From Fulvivirga maritima (GTDB taxonomy: Bacteria; Bacteroidota; Bacteroidia; Cytophagales; Cyclobacteriaceae), in assembly GCF_021389955.1 (NCBI RefSeq), contig NZ_CP089980.1, forward strand, positions 619,501-683,500: a stretch of DNA of 64,000 bases, in the 5' to 3' direction. Both the position numbers and the translations under genes were made by a program. Below the pieces are notes generated by a model, which worked only from the letters and a program-made list of their open reading frames with translations, did not search any database and was not told where the DNA came from. Each line of letters begins with the position of its first letter. Position 1 is the stretch's first letter. Of the stretch, positions 18,421-28,311 are shown piece by piece.

Positions 18421-18523
18421 AATAATATGGGATTCGTATTACAACCAAGTATAACATTAATCCATTACGAAATCCAGTCCTATTATTTAAATGGTCTAAT
18501 AAATAATAATTTATTGAAGAGGT

Positions 18524-20323
18524 TTAACCATCAATATTATCCAGGCGAATACCCATCACTAATATATCATCTGTTTGGTGGCCATCACCTTTCCATGACT
18601 CTATAGCATCATTTAATGCTTTCTTTTGCTCTGCCAAAGGCAATTCATGGATACTCAACAGTAATTCCTTGAACCGTTTAGACATGAACTTAGTGTTATT
18701 AGGTCCTCCAAACTGATCTTGAAAACCATCTGAAAACACATAAATCATGGTTGGCTCATCTATGGCCACTACATGTTTGGTAAATGGAGCTGGCTTTTTC
18801 TTTTTCATAGGCCTGTTACCACCTATAGCCCTGGTATCTCCTTTTATTTGGTGTAATTCTCCCTCCTGAATGTAGATTAAAGGGTTTTTAGCTCCTGAAA
18901 ATTCAAGAATATTTTTCTCTTTTCTATAAATACAAAGGGCCACATCCATACCATCTCGGTTGCCAGTAGTTTCTTGTTGCAAGGCTTTTCTTATGCCTGT
19001 ATCCAGCTTTTCCAGTATCTGGTTAGACTCCGCCTCTCCCTGATTCACAATATTGGTGAGCGTGTTCATACCTATCAAAGACATGAATGCCCCTGGTATA
19101 CCATGGCCCGTACAGTCTACTGCAGCAAAAACAACATCAGGATCATACCAACTTTTTATTTCTGAGAACCAATAAAAATCACCACTTACAGAGTCTCTGG
19201 GTTTGAATAATATGAACGATTCTGGCAGCAGGCTTTCCTGCACGGAAGCGTTTACTAACATGGCTTCCTGAATACGCTTGGCATAGTTAATACTACTTTG
19301 TATACTCTTATTTTGCCTGTCTATTTCTTTATTAGCCTCAATCTTTTTCCTGTAACTACGAATAATCACTACCACTAAAGCTCCGGCTAAAAGCACTCCA
19401 AAAATGATGAAGTTTCTTACCAAAGCGGCATTTTTCAATCTGGCATTTTGCTCTTTTATTTCTAAATCTGCCAGCTGCTTATCTTTATTCAGTAAGTCTA
19501 TCTGCAATTTCTGATTTTCGCTTACCTCTTCCATATTCCTCAGTGAACGCTCAGTAGCTTCCAATGAATAACGAGTAGCCAAAAGGGAGTCTTCTACCTG
19601 CCTTAGTTTATCCATACTGGCTCCCGCTCTACTTCTGCCATTTCGTATAGATCTCCCTGATGATGAAATGGTACTTTCTGTATCACCCTGCTCCTCTACG
19701 GGTTCAGCATTGCTGTTTTTCAGACCATTAAGTAGGGTTTCATATTCCTTTACCTTATCAGCCTTTCCCCAGGAGTCATACGTCTCCACCAATAAGGCAT
19801 AACACCTCATGCGAGTTTGCAAGTCCTTTTCTACAATAGCCAAAGAAAGGGCTTCTTCCAAGGCACTTACTGCTCGCCTCTCCTTACCCTGAGCCATAAA
19901 AGAAATACCACTATTTATCAGGGCTTCCATTTCATAATCGGCTTGCCCAACACTCTGAGCAGCCTTCAAGGACCTCTTAAAACTAGTCTGTGCTTTGCTG
20001 GCATTATTTTGATCCAGGTAGATATTACCTTCCAGCTGATAAGCCAGATATTCCAGTAAATCATCGCCTGATTTTTTATTATAATCAAAGAAAGTATCTA
20101 TATACTCTAGCGCTGCGGCTTTATCGCCCTGAGTGTAGCTATGCTTGGCCAGCTGATAAGTATAATACGACGCCTTGCCGTAATCTTCTTCTTTTAATAC
20201 CTGCTGCAAACTTTCCGTAAGACTCTCTTTATCTACACTTTGTGCTACTGAATCAGAAACCCCCACTACAGCCCCAGATATTAATATTGTTACTGCGATA
20301 AAACGCAAAAAATAATCGTACAT
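18524..20323 (-). CDS. TPR/coiled-coil membrane-anchored SpoIIE-type phosphatase
   Basis: A 599-aa protein with TPR-like helical repeats (about residues 35-205), a coiled coil (about 236-298), one TM helix (about 305-322) and a C-terminal PP2C/SpoIIE domain (about 345-597). The phosphatase keeps the metal-binding aspartates in FAAVDCTGHGIPGAF and FSDGFQDQF. An N-terminal signal segment would put the TPR part outside the cytoplasm and the phosphatase inside. This layout is common in Bacteroidota, where such proteins dephosphorylate anti-sigma-type switch partners. The partner is not in this window. It is divergent from the M1 peptidase gene. Confidence 0.87.
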   Translation of the reverse strand: MYDYFLRFIAVTILISGAVVGVSDSVAQSVDKESLTESLQQVLKEEDYGKASYYTYQLAKHSYTQGDKAAALEYIDTFFDYNKKSGDDLLEYLAYQLEGNIYLDQNNASKAQTSFKRSLKAAQSVGQADYEMEALINSGISFMAQGKERRAVSALEEALSLAIVEKDLQTRMRCYALLVETYDSWGKADKVKEYETLLNGLKNSNAEPVEEQGDTESTISSSGRSIRNGRSRAGASMDKLRQVEDSLLATRYSLEATERSLRNMEEVSENQKLQIDLLNKDKQLADLEIKEQNARLKNAALVRNFIIFGVLLAGALVVVIIRSYRKKIEANKEIDRQNKSIQSSINYAKRIQEAMLVNASVQESLLPESFILFKPRDSVSGDFYWFSEIKSWYDPDVVFAAVDCTGHGIPGAFMSLIGMNTLTNIVNQGEAESNQILEKLDTGIRKALQQETTGNRDGMDVALCIYRKEKNILEFSGAKNPLIYIQEGELHQIKGDTRAIGGNRPMKKKKPAPFTKHVVAIDEPTMIYVFSDGFQDQFGGPNNTKFMSKRFKELLLSIHELPLAEQKKALNDAIESWKGDGHQTDDILVMGIRLDNIDG

Positions 20324-20527
20324 ATTACTGTAGAAAAAAAATGAAATATTTCAATTACTATACATTATAAGTATCTTATTTGGGTAACCATGTTTTAATG
20401 AATATTAACACATTAATTTGATTACCTAATATTACTCCCAAATCCGTAATAATTACCGCTTACACTCAATTTTAATACTATAATCAAATTACCACTTATT
20501 TACTTCTTTTCCCCTATAACTACGGTC

Positions 20528-20535
20528 TAACTTTG
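20528..20535 (+). promoter_or_regulatory. Bacteroidota -7 box before the M1 peptidase gene
   Basis: TAACTTTG fits TAnnTTTG exactly and lies 31 bp before the start codon of the M1 peptidase gene. The divergent region (20324-20566) holds no gene. Confidence 0.5.
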
Positions 20536-20566
20536 TAGTTTATTAACCTACAGCAACTTAATAACC

Positions 20567-22444
20567 ATGATGAAAATAAAAATTATAACAGGCGTCCTCT
20601 TTTTGATGACCCTTTCTGGGTTTAGCCAAAGCTTGTATCAGCCCAGAGATTTGAAAGAAGCATACCAAAATAATACGCGAGATACGAATGGAAAACCGGG
20701 CATCAATTATTGGCAAAACAGAGGAGTTTACAATATTGATATCAGAGTTACGCCTCCACAACGTACCGTTTTCGGCTCTGAAAACATTACTTATACTAAT
20801 AATAGCCCTGACACTTTAAGCAGGCTCAATTTCAAATTATTTCTCAATAATCATAAGCCAGGCGCGGCAAGATTGAGTCAAGTTGGTGAAGATTATCTTA
20901 CCTCAGGCATGCATATAGATTCATTTAAAGAGAATGGAGAAGCATCAACCTGGAAAGATTTAAACGATGGCACCAATAAGTTCATTAATTTAAAAGAACC
21001 ATTACTTCCTAGTAAAAGTGTGAATTTGAGTATAGAATGGCACTATGATGTTTCTATTGAGAGCGGCCGTGAAGGTGCTATTGACAGCACTACCTTTTTC
21101 CTGGCTTACTTCTTCCCCAGAGTAGCTGTATATGATGATTATAGCGGCTGGGACACTATGATTTTCACAGGATCGCAGGAGTTTTACAATGATTTTAATG
21201 ATTATACTTTCTCAGTTACCGTACCCAAAAACTATATAGTTTGGGCTACTGGAGACCTGCTAAACCCTGAAGAGGTATTGCAACCAAAATATTCTGATAA
21301 ACTAGAAAAATCTATGACCAGCGATCAGGTGATCAGAATAGCTACCCCAGAAGACCTGGCGCAGCAGCAGATTACCAAGCAAAGTACCTCCAACACCTGG
21401 AAATGGAAAGCCGATAGCATCACAGACATAGCCATAGCGATAAGTGACCATTATAACTGGGACGGCGGCAGCGTAATAGTAGATGAAAAAACAGGACGTA
21501 GAGCCAGTGTACAAGCCGCTTATAATGATGATGCTCAAGACTTTCACCAGATGGTAGATTTTGGAAAGCATTCTTTAGAATGGTTCTCTAATAATTCCCC
21601 AGGCGTACCCTATCCATATCAAAAATCTACGATTGTAAGAGGCTTTGCTGATATGGAATACCCCATGATGGTAAACGACAACAGCACTCCTAATCCTGAT
21701 TTCTCAAGGTTTGTAGTGGAGCACGAGATCGCTCATACCTATTTCCCTTTTTATATGGGCATTAATGAAACGCGCTACGGCTTTATGGACGAAGGCTGGG
21801 CTACTGCACTGGAATATATGATAGGTATAAATGACCTAGGAGAAGAGGCTGCTACCCGAAATTTTCAGATGTTTAGAGTAAACCGATGGGCTAATGATGC
21901 CAATGCAGAAGAAGACATCCCTATCATAACGCCTTCTAATATACTTACCGGTGTTGCTCTGGGAAATAATGAATATGGAAAAGCAGCAATAGGATACTTA
22001 GCCATGAAAGACCTACTGGGAGACGAACTTTTCTTAAAAGCATTGCAAGGTTATATGGCGCGCTGGAATGGAAAGCACCCTACCCCGTGGGATTTCTTCT
22101 ACTCTTTTAATGACATTAGCCAGCAGAATCTTAACTGGTTCTGGAACAGTTGGTTTTTTAGTAACAACTACATAGACCTGGCTATTACTGACGTACAAAC
22201 AAAAAAGAAAAACACCAGTATTACACTAGAAAACATTGGAGGCATGCCTGCTCCGGTAGATGTAATTATAACTACCAGCACTGGCGAAAGCAAAACCTAT
22301 CATTATACTCCAGAAATATGGAAGAACGATCTAGACAAAACTACTATAACACTAGACGGTGAAAAGGATATCGTTTCCATATCATTAGAAGGAGGAATAT
22401 TTATGGATGCCGATACCTCTAACAATCAATGGAGTAAAGAATAA
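20567..22444 (+). CDS. M1-family zinc metallopeptidase
   Basis: A 625-aa exported aminopeptidase-like enzyme with a signal peptide (MMKIKIITGVLFLMTLSGFSQ, cut near residue 21). The zinc site HEIAH is at residues 386-390, and the third ligand Glu is at 410, the normal HExxH-x18-E spacing. The upstream substrate-binding motif reads DMEYP in place of GAMEN. A C-terminal beta domain follows the catalytic core. It probably trims N-terminal residues from peptides outside the cytoplasm. It is a single gene ending in a strong hairpin shared with the convergent TetR gene. Confidence 0.87.
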   Translation: MMKIKIITGVLFLMTLSGFSQSLYQPRDLKEAYQNNTRDTNGKPGINYWQNRGVYNIDIRVTPPQRTVFGSENITYTNNSPDTLSRLNFKLFLNNHKPGAARLSQVGEDYLTSGMHIDSFKENGEASTWKDLNDGTNKFINLKEPLLPSKSVNLSIEWHYDVSIESGREGAIDSTTFFLAYFFPRVAVYDDYSGWDTMIFTGSQEFYNDFNDYTFSVTVPKNYIVWATGDLLNPEEVLQPKYSDKLEKSMTSDQVIRIATPEDLAQQQITKQSTSNTWKWKADSITDIAIAISDHYNWDGGSVIVDEKTGRRASVQAAYNDDAQDFHQMVDFGKHSLEWFSNNSPGVPYPYQKSTIVRGFADMEYPMMVNDNSTPNPDFSRFVVEHEIAHTYFPFYMGINETRYGFMDEGWATALEYMIGINDLGEEAATRNFQMFRVNRWANDANAEEDIPIITPSNILTGVALGNNEYGKAAIGYLAMKDLLGDELFLKALQGYMARWNGKHPTPWDFFYSFNDISQQNLNWFWNSWFFSNNYIDLAITDVQTKKKNTSITLENIGGMPAPVDVIITTSTGESKTYHYTPEIWKNDLDKTTITLDGEKDIVSISLEGGIFMDADTSNNQWSKE

Positions 22445-22452
22445 AACTTTAC

Positions 22453-22493
22453 ATTTTCCTTTCTGGTGTTTTTAGAACATCAGAAAGGAAAAT
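22453..22493. terminator. Strong bidirectional hairpin between M1 and TetR genes
   Basis: An 18-bp stem (22453-22470 with 22476-22493, one G-U pair) and a 5-nt loop lie between the convergent genes. Its arms read ATTTTCCTTTCTG and CAGAAAGGAAAAT. It reaches the first base of the TetR stop codon and can end transcription from both sides. Confidence 0.78.
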
Positions 22494-23053
22494 CATTGAC
22501 TCACTTCTATATTCACAAAGCCCTCAACCAGTTCTATGGCTTCGTTTATCATTTTTCTGTTAATAGTTCGATATTTATATTTTTCATACCACCCTCTATA
22601 AAAATGTAATAACAGCTGAGTCTTATTATGAGCCTCTTCCTCTGAATAGCCCAAATCACTAATTAGTATGAAAGCCACCTCATAATTCTGCTTTTCATAG
22701 TCCTTCAGTATTTTCCTAAAGTATTTATCTTCAGCGGCTATCTTTTGTAAGTAAAAAGTCAAATCTTTAAAACTGCCTGATTTAAATAGAAAGAGAAGAT
22801 AATTCTTAAAACGTTCCTCTCTGGAATGCTCCATATGTAGCTTTTGAATCACTGAGTCCTGATGCTCCACCCAATAATTAATTACCTGCTTTAGAAAAGC
22901 CTTGCGGGTTTTAAAATGCCAATAGAAACTCGATTTATTACAGTTAAGAATATCGGCTAATTGCTCTACATTAATGCCCTCGTTTCCCTGAGTTGAAAAC
23001 TTCTCAAGCCCCAGCTGCAGCCAATCTTCCTTTTTTGCTTTTATTACAGGCAT
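22493..23053 (-). CDS. TetR/AcrR-family transcriptional regulator
   Basis: A 186-aa repressor with an N-terminal TetR helix-turn-helix: the LADILNCNKSSFYWHFKTR segment carries the recognition helix and the typical FYxHFxxK/R block. The C-terminal ligand-binding part is diverse and gives no clue to the inducer. A TAGACG-AAAG-CGTCTA palindrome lies 47 bp upstream and is a good candidate operator for autoregulation. No obvious target operon is next to it. Confidence 0.85.
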   Translation of the reverse strand: MPVIKAKKEDWLQLGLEKFSTQGNEGINVEQLADILNCNKSSFYWHFKTRKAFLKQVINYWVEHQDSVIQKLHMEHSREERFKNYLLFLFKSGSFKDLTFYLQKIAAEDKYFRKILKDYEKQNYEVAFILISDLGYSEEEAHNKTQLLLHFYRGWYEKYKYRTINRKMINEAIELVEGFVNIEVSQ

Positions 23054-23099
23054 AGGATTAAACGTTTTCGTCTATTTAGATAGAATATAGCCATTTTAT

Positions 23100-23115
23100 T
23101 AGACGAAAGCGTCTA
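23100..23115. promoter_or_regulatory. Palindrome, candidate TetR operator
   Basis: A perfect inverted repeat, TAGACG and CGTCTA separated by AAAG, in the leader of the TetR gene. A second, partial copy (TTTTCGTCTA) lies at 23075-23084. The position fits autorepression. Confidence 0.55.
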
Positions 23116-23198
23116 TATGTAAGAAAAATGACTTTATCAAAAAAAGAGGCACTGAACTACTCCAATGCCTCCTCTTACCTATTGAATATAATAATAAT

Positions 23199-24806
23199 CT
23201 ATATTTTAACCCAAATTACCTGTATAGTTTTTCCGTCATGAGCATTTAACCTCAAAGTAGCATAAGTATGTGATTCCTGATCATAATCAGCGACTGAGAA
23301 CATACCAAACTGATAATCTCTTGACTCTGCCTTTTTGCCAAATAAAGCAGTTCTATCATAATTATTAGCAGCTTTATTTATATCTACATAAAAGGCATCA
23401 GTAGCAGAAACCCCACTGATCAGAGCCAATTTACCTGATTCTTTAATCTTTTCTCCATTTGAAAACACATCATTATACAATAGGTAATTAGATTCAGCTC
23501 CATTTACGTATGAAAGGAATTTATATTGATTACTACCTAAAAGTTTAGTAGCCTCATTTCTTACATCATTATGAATAAGCACAGAAATGTCTCCCTGAAG
23601 AGAATGACTTTTAGGCACAAGAGTCTCCTTTTGCAATCTCAATTCCGGACTAAAAGTAGACACCACAGCATCCCCTAAAAGACTAGCTAACACCACCGAT
23701 CCTTTCAAACGATAAAATCTGCGTTCATAAATAACGGAGTACGTACCATCACTATTTACATGAAAATCACTAGGCACACCTTCATATTTATGGTCTGTAT
23801 TAGCAAAGGACTCATAATTGACTTCAACAGAAGGATTATCTAAGTCCTTCACATATTTAGTAGAAAGGCTTTCAGGATCAAACACGGTTAGATTAGAAGA
23901 ATATAACCCATAAACACTATTAAGGTCGGGAGCATAAGTCAAAAGTGACAATGCAACGATAAATTTTTCTTGAGGATTATATTTTAACACCGCCTCAGCC
24001 AATTTCTGATCTCCATTAAAATCTTTTTCTTTAACATAGAAAAAATCATGATCACTTTTCAAACTACCAATAAAAACGGTACCCTTATTCTTTTCCAAAT
24101 CAGAACCGACCAAAGCGATAACCTGATTATCCAAAACCATAAACTCTACCAGCCTTAAAGCCTTATATTCTCCGCTTGTAGGAATAAAATATGCTTCAGT
24201 CATTTTAGTATGGTTGGCATCATAAAAAACCAGCTGTACTTGCTTGTTTTTACTAAATTCAGTGGCATTATAAAGACCGATTGCATAATTGCCCGATTTA
24301 TCATCGTGTCTCACCAAAAACTTATTCTTGACTTTTTTCGAATTCGGCTGTAGTTTGGCCACCAGCTCTTCTGACTTTAGCTTACCGTCATTGGTGTCTA
24401 TGATTACTCTGTATAAAGAAGTAGGTTGCTTTTTCTCTTCAATGCTCAAAAAAGTTACTAGCTCATCTCCTTGATCAAAAGCACTCAATATTTCTGTGGT
24501 TCGTAGCTCTAACCTTCCTTTTGAGTTAAACTGGGGTTTGGCAAATTTATCTACCAAAAGTTTACGTTCTTTACTATAAACCCAAACATGAAAACCATCC
24601 CTCTCGGTGATATGTAATAATGCGGTCTTACCATCAGACAGTTGAAAAATCTTCAACCACCCTACTACAGGCTCTTCTTTAAGAGGCTCGCTTTCCTGAA
24701 TATCAAAGTTTTGACTGAATACAGGAGCTATATTTAAAAGAAGAAATACGAAAATTAAAAAATTAATTGATCTCAATATTTTATACTTAAAATTAAAAAG
24801 ATGCAA
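23199..24806 (-). CDS. Exported protein of unknown function
   Basis: A 535-aa protein with a signal peptide ending near residue 32 (APVFSQ). The rest is beta-strand rich with no motif I recognise; it has repeated short segments like VVLASLLGDAV and SLLTYAPDLN, and could be a beta-propeller. No metal-binding or catalytic signature is visible. It stands alone between the TetR gene and uxuA and is likely periplasmic or secreted. Confidence 0.6.
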   Translation of the reverse strand: MHLFNFKYKILRSINFLIFVFLLLNIAPVFSQNFDIQESEPLKEEPVVGWLKIFQLSDGKTALLHITERDGFHVWVYSKERKLLVDKFAKPQFNSKGRLELRTTEILSAFDQGDELVTFLSIEEKKQPTSLYRVIIDTNDGKLKSEELVAKLQPNSKKVKNKFLVRHDDKSGNYAIGLYNATEFSKNKQVQLVFYDANHTKMTEAYFIPTSGEYKALRLVEFMVLDNQVIALVGSDLEKNKGTVFIGSLKSDHDFFYVKEKDFNGDQKLAEAVLKYNPQEKFIVALSLLTYAPDLNSVYGLYSSNLTVFDPESLSTKYVKDLDNPSVEVNYESFANTDHKYEGVPSDFHVNSDGTYSVIYERRFYRLKGSVVLASLLGDAVVSTFSPELRLQKETLVPKSHSLQGDISVLIHNDVRNEATKLLGSNQYKFLSYVNGAESNYLLYNDVFSNGEKIKESGKLALISGVSATDAFYVDINKAANNYDRTALFGKKAESRDYQFGMFSVADYDQESHTYATLRLNAHDGKTIQVIWVKI

Positions 24807-24850
24807 TTTATATTTTTCCTTAAAACCTCTCTATAATTGAGCCTGAAAAA

Positions 24851-26053
24851 TTAATCACTCATAATAGAGGCTAATCCCAACTCCAGACCTCTCAACTCGG
24901 CTAACCCTTTTAACCTGCCAATGGCGGTATAACCAGGGTAAGTATCCTTTTTCAGATCATCCAGCATCTGATGGCCATGGTCCGGGCGCATAGGCAATGA
25001 ACGCTGGCGTTTATTCATAAGCTTCAGAACTTCTCTAACTACCGCTACCATATTAGTATCTCCATCCAGGTGATTGGCTTCGTAAAAATTACCCTCTTCA
25101 TCTCTTTTGGTATTCCTCAAGTGCAGAAAGTGGACATGCTCGCCAAACCGTTGAATCATCTTAATAATATCATTATCAGGCCTGGCACCCAAGCTCCCTG
25201 TACAAAAACAGAGGCCATTAGCAGGAGAAGGCGCCGCATCAAGAATATCCGCTAAATCTTGCTCTGTACTCACTATACGGGGCAAGCCTAAAATAGGATA
25301 TGGAGGATCATCGGGGTGAATAGCCAGCTCAGCACCTACCTCTTCCGCTACAGGTACCACTTCCTGTAAAAAATAGGTTAAATGCGATTTAAGCTTTTCT
25401 CTATCAATATTTTCATAGGTTTTTAATGCCTTAATAATGCCTTCGGGAGTAAATTTTTCATCACTCCCGGGCAAGCCCAGCAGCGCATGGTTGAATAGTT
25501 CCTCCCTCTCCTTTTCTGACATCTGCTCATAGCGTAATCTGGCCACCTCTATTTCTTCAGTAGAATAATCATTTTCAGCCTCTGGCCTTTGAAGCAGAAA
25601 TAGATCAAAAACATTAAAAGCCACTTTTTCAAACCTCAACGCTCTACTACCATTGACCAGTTCGTAAGTAGGATTAGTGCGCATCCAATCCAAAATAGGC
25701 ATGAAATTATAAGTTATAACCTTAACCCCACATGCTGCCAGGTTTCGAATGCTCTGTTGGTAGGCCTCTATATATTCTTTAAACTTTCCCGTCTGCTTTT
25801 TTATATCTTCATGTACAGGCAAGCTTTCTACCACTGCCCAATTCATACCTTCTTGCTCCACTATTTCAATCCGCTTCTTTATTTCATCTACAGTCCACAC
25901 TTCCCCTACAGGAATATGATGAAGGGCTGTAACCACGCCTGTACACCCCGCCTGGCGAATATCTCTTAAGCTAACTGCATCATTAGGGCCGTACCACCTC
26001 ATGGTTTGCTCCATTAAAAACTTATTCATAGGTCTAATGCTTATATTCTTCAT
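24851..26053 (-). CDS. uxuA: Mannonate dehydratase
   Basis: A 400-aa UxuA enzyme that dehydrates D-mannonate to 2-keto-3-deoxy-D-gluconate in glucuronate breakdown. Matching segments are [12 protein letters not shown] near the N-terminus, the [15 protein letters not shown] metal-site block, VHFLHLRN and the final [10 protein letters not shown] block. Length and motifs are normal. The gene is 3 bp after the GH67 alpha-glucuronidase gene on the same strand, so glucuronic acid released from xylan side chains is probably fed into this pathway. Confidence 0.95.
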   Translation of the reverse strand: MKNISIRPMNKFLMEQTMRWYGPNDAVSLRDIRQAGCTGVVTALHHIPVGEVWTVDEIKKRIEIVEQEGMNWAVVESLPVHEDIKKQTGKFKEYIEAYQQSIRNLAACGVKVITYNFMPILDWMRTNPTYELVNGSRALRFEKVAFNVFDLFLLQRPEAENDYSTEEIEVARLRYEQMSEKEREELFNHALLGLPGSDEKFTPEGIIKALKTYENIDREKLKSHLTYFLQEVVPVAEEVGAELAIHPDDPPYPILGLPRIVSTEQDLADILDAAPSPANGLCFCTGSLGARPDNDIIKMIQRFGEHVHFLHLRNTKRDEEGNFYEANHLDGDTNMVAVVREVLKLMNKRQRSLPMRPDHGHQMLDDLKKDTYPGYTAIGRLKGLAELRGLELGLASIMSD

Positions 26054-26056
26054 AAT

Positions 26057-27634
26057 TTAATTGCCTGGCGCGAAAGGGAAAGTAAGCCCTTCGTAATATT
26101 CCAGGGTATGTGATGCCTTAGGTATATCTTTCGGTATAGGTTTCCCTGAAAAGGTCTGAAAGTAAAGCAGGCAGGCATCTCTCCACCATTCCGCTTCCTT
26201 TTTCTGTATTTTCAAAAAGGTTTTCACCTGTTCAAATCGTCCTTTATCTATGCTGTTTTCTAATGTTTGCCATTGCTGCTGCATTTTCTCCACCTCTTGC
26301 ACGCCATGCTGGTACTCATTACTCATAGCCATCCACAGCTCTTCCCCTGATTTCATTTTGTAATTCCAGGGAACATGATGAAACCACAGCAAAAATTTTT
26401 CAGGGCATTGTTCCAGAGAGCTGAACTTTGCTGCTACCTCAGGATAATATTGGGCTACGGCATTACTTCCCGATGCTGTGCGGTCAAAACCAATTCCATT
26501 CTTATCAGCTTTATGATAATATACCGAAGTCCAATCTGCCCGATGCTTGTTAGCTATCCAAGGACCAGGCCCATAATGATGTCCCCAGCCCATAATATGA
26601 TGTAAACCAAATGGAGTCATATAACTTACTACCGCTTCGTGCGAAGTCATCATAATATCTGTAATGGAACGGATCACCTCCTTTTGGTTAGAAAAAGTCA
26701 TCCTGATCCACTCTTGGGCTATTTCTTCTGACGAAAGGCTATGATTCCATGCCAACCGACCAAAGGCATACCAGTTTGACTGCCCAAATAAATGTCCCGT
26801 CCAGTTTCTGTCTGTCCCGATATTAGAAACCCCTGCTATACCCGTTAACCGATGATTATTCAAAGAACCATCTATCACCTCAGCCACAGTGGAGCCTTTA
26901 CCTTTGGCATAAGTATCCGATTCAAGACATTCTTTATACATAGGAGAAAGATAGGCCAGGTGCGTTCCCTGACCGAGATATTCCTGCGTAATTTGGAACT
27001 CCATCATCATCGGAGTTTTAGGCATAGCACCAAATAAAGGGTGAAAAGGCTCACGAGGTTGAAAATCAATAGCTCCATTTTTCACCTGGACCATCACATT
27101 ATCATCAAACTGACCATCAAGTGGTTTAAACTCATTATAAGCCTGTTTTGCCCTGTCGTCTGGCTCTTCATTACTATACACAAAAGCACGCCACATGACC
27201 ACGCCTCCATAAGGTTTTACGGCTGCTGCCATCATGTTAGCCCCATCAGCATGGGTACGCCCATAATTTTGAGGACCAGGTTGACCTTCTGAGTTTGCCT
27301 TTACCAAAAAACCACCAAAGTCAGGTATCATATTATAGATCTCAGTGGCTTTATCTTTCCACCACTGCTGTACTTCAGCGTTAAGCGGATCAGCGGTTTC
27401 CAAACCTCCAATCTCAATAGGAGCACTAAAACGGGCTGTGAGATATACTTTTAAGCCATAAGGACGGAAAACATTAGCTAAGACTTTCACCTTCTCCAAG
27501 TAGGCCGGGGTAAGGACTAAAGCATTAGCATTTACATTGGTAAGAACGGTACCGTTTATACCTATAGAAGCGTTGGCCCGAGCATAATCAATATATGAGA
27601 ATCTATATAATCTGGCAAGCGGTGCCAATCCCAC
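26057..27634 (-). pseudogene. GH67 alpha-glucuronidase, C-terminal reading frame (frameshifted)
   Basis: This frame encodes most of a GH67 alpha-glucuronidase: the barrel from about [15 protein letters not shown] onward and the C-terminal domain. Catalytic-region segments are intact, namely [10 protein letters not shown] with the likely acid Glu, [14 protein letters not shown] and MMEFQ. The first ~15 residues of this frame (up to the LYRFS stretch) are not native GH67 sequence. The native N-terminal part lies in another frame at 27562-28194 and the two frames overlap. A 1-base deletion near 27591-27604 would join them into one ~700-aa enzyme. GH67 enzymes remove 4-O-methylglucuronic acid from xylo-oligosaccharide ends. 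As assembled the gene is broken; a sequence error is possible. Confidence 0.85.
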
Positions 27635-28194
27635 AAGGAAAAACCCGCATACCCTCTTTCTACCGTACGATCAAGGTTATCCCAATGATTGAGCACCCTT
27701 AGTTTTACCTTAGGTGTACTAGTGATATTAAGTTCTTTTATACTTTGCTGTGTCTGAAGTAATCTTAAAAAATGAAAAGTACCATATAACACACCAATAT
27801 CTGTATTAGCCGCAATTATGATATTCCCCTTTTTTGTAGTAATCATATATCCTTCATCTCCTAAAGGGTCTAATGATTTTTGAAGCTTTAAAGAAGCGAT
27901 ATAAGGTGATGAGGCAGAAGTACCCAGAACAAGCGTCTGTTCGCCAACCTGGTCAGCATACTTTAATTCCACCCCAAGCATGCCTTTCATAGCAATGCTC
28001 AATTCATCCACAGCCGACTGTATGGTGGGTGACTTATCCGCAGCCACAGAATAGGCCTTTAGTGCTTGTACATATTCCGCTTTAAGCGACGCATTGTCAA
28101 CAGGTTTATAACGCAACCATAGATCATAGCCGTCTTCCGCTTTCGTTTGGAAAAAAGCCAGTAGTAGAAACAGTAAAACTTTAAACTTTATCAT
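27562..28194 (-). pseudogene. GH67 alpha-glucuronidase, N-terminal reading frame (frameshifted)
   Basis: This 210-aa frame starts with a signal peptide (MIKFKVLLFLLLAFFQTKA) and carries the GH67 N-terminal domain, including YDLWLRYKPV and the [13 protein letters not shown] block that leads into the barrel. It is in frame to DYIDS; the protein then runs into unrelated residues ([11 protein letters not shown]) and stops. The expected continuation, [15 protein letters not shown], is in the neighbouring frame. The start codon is close to the divergent beta-xylosidase gene, and the two probably share one control region. Confidence 0.83.
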
Positions 28195-28238
28195 TTTATG
28201 AGGGAATTTATGCTTTCTAATTTAAAAAATAATTTACG

Positions 28239-28248
28239 CAATCGATTG
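28239..28248. promoter_or_regulatory. CAATCGATTG palindrome, candidate LacI-family operator
   Basis: A 10-bp perfect palindrome with a central CG in the 117-bp space between the divergent GH67 and GH3 genes. LacI-family operators commonly have a symmetric AAnCGnTT-type core, so this may be where a sugar-responsive repressor binds. No LacI gene is in the window. Confidence 0.42.
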
Positions 28249-28311
28249 TTTAAACTTAATAAGTTTCTAATTTTAATGATAATACGCTACAACAATGTCA
28301 AACTAACAATC

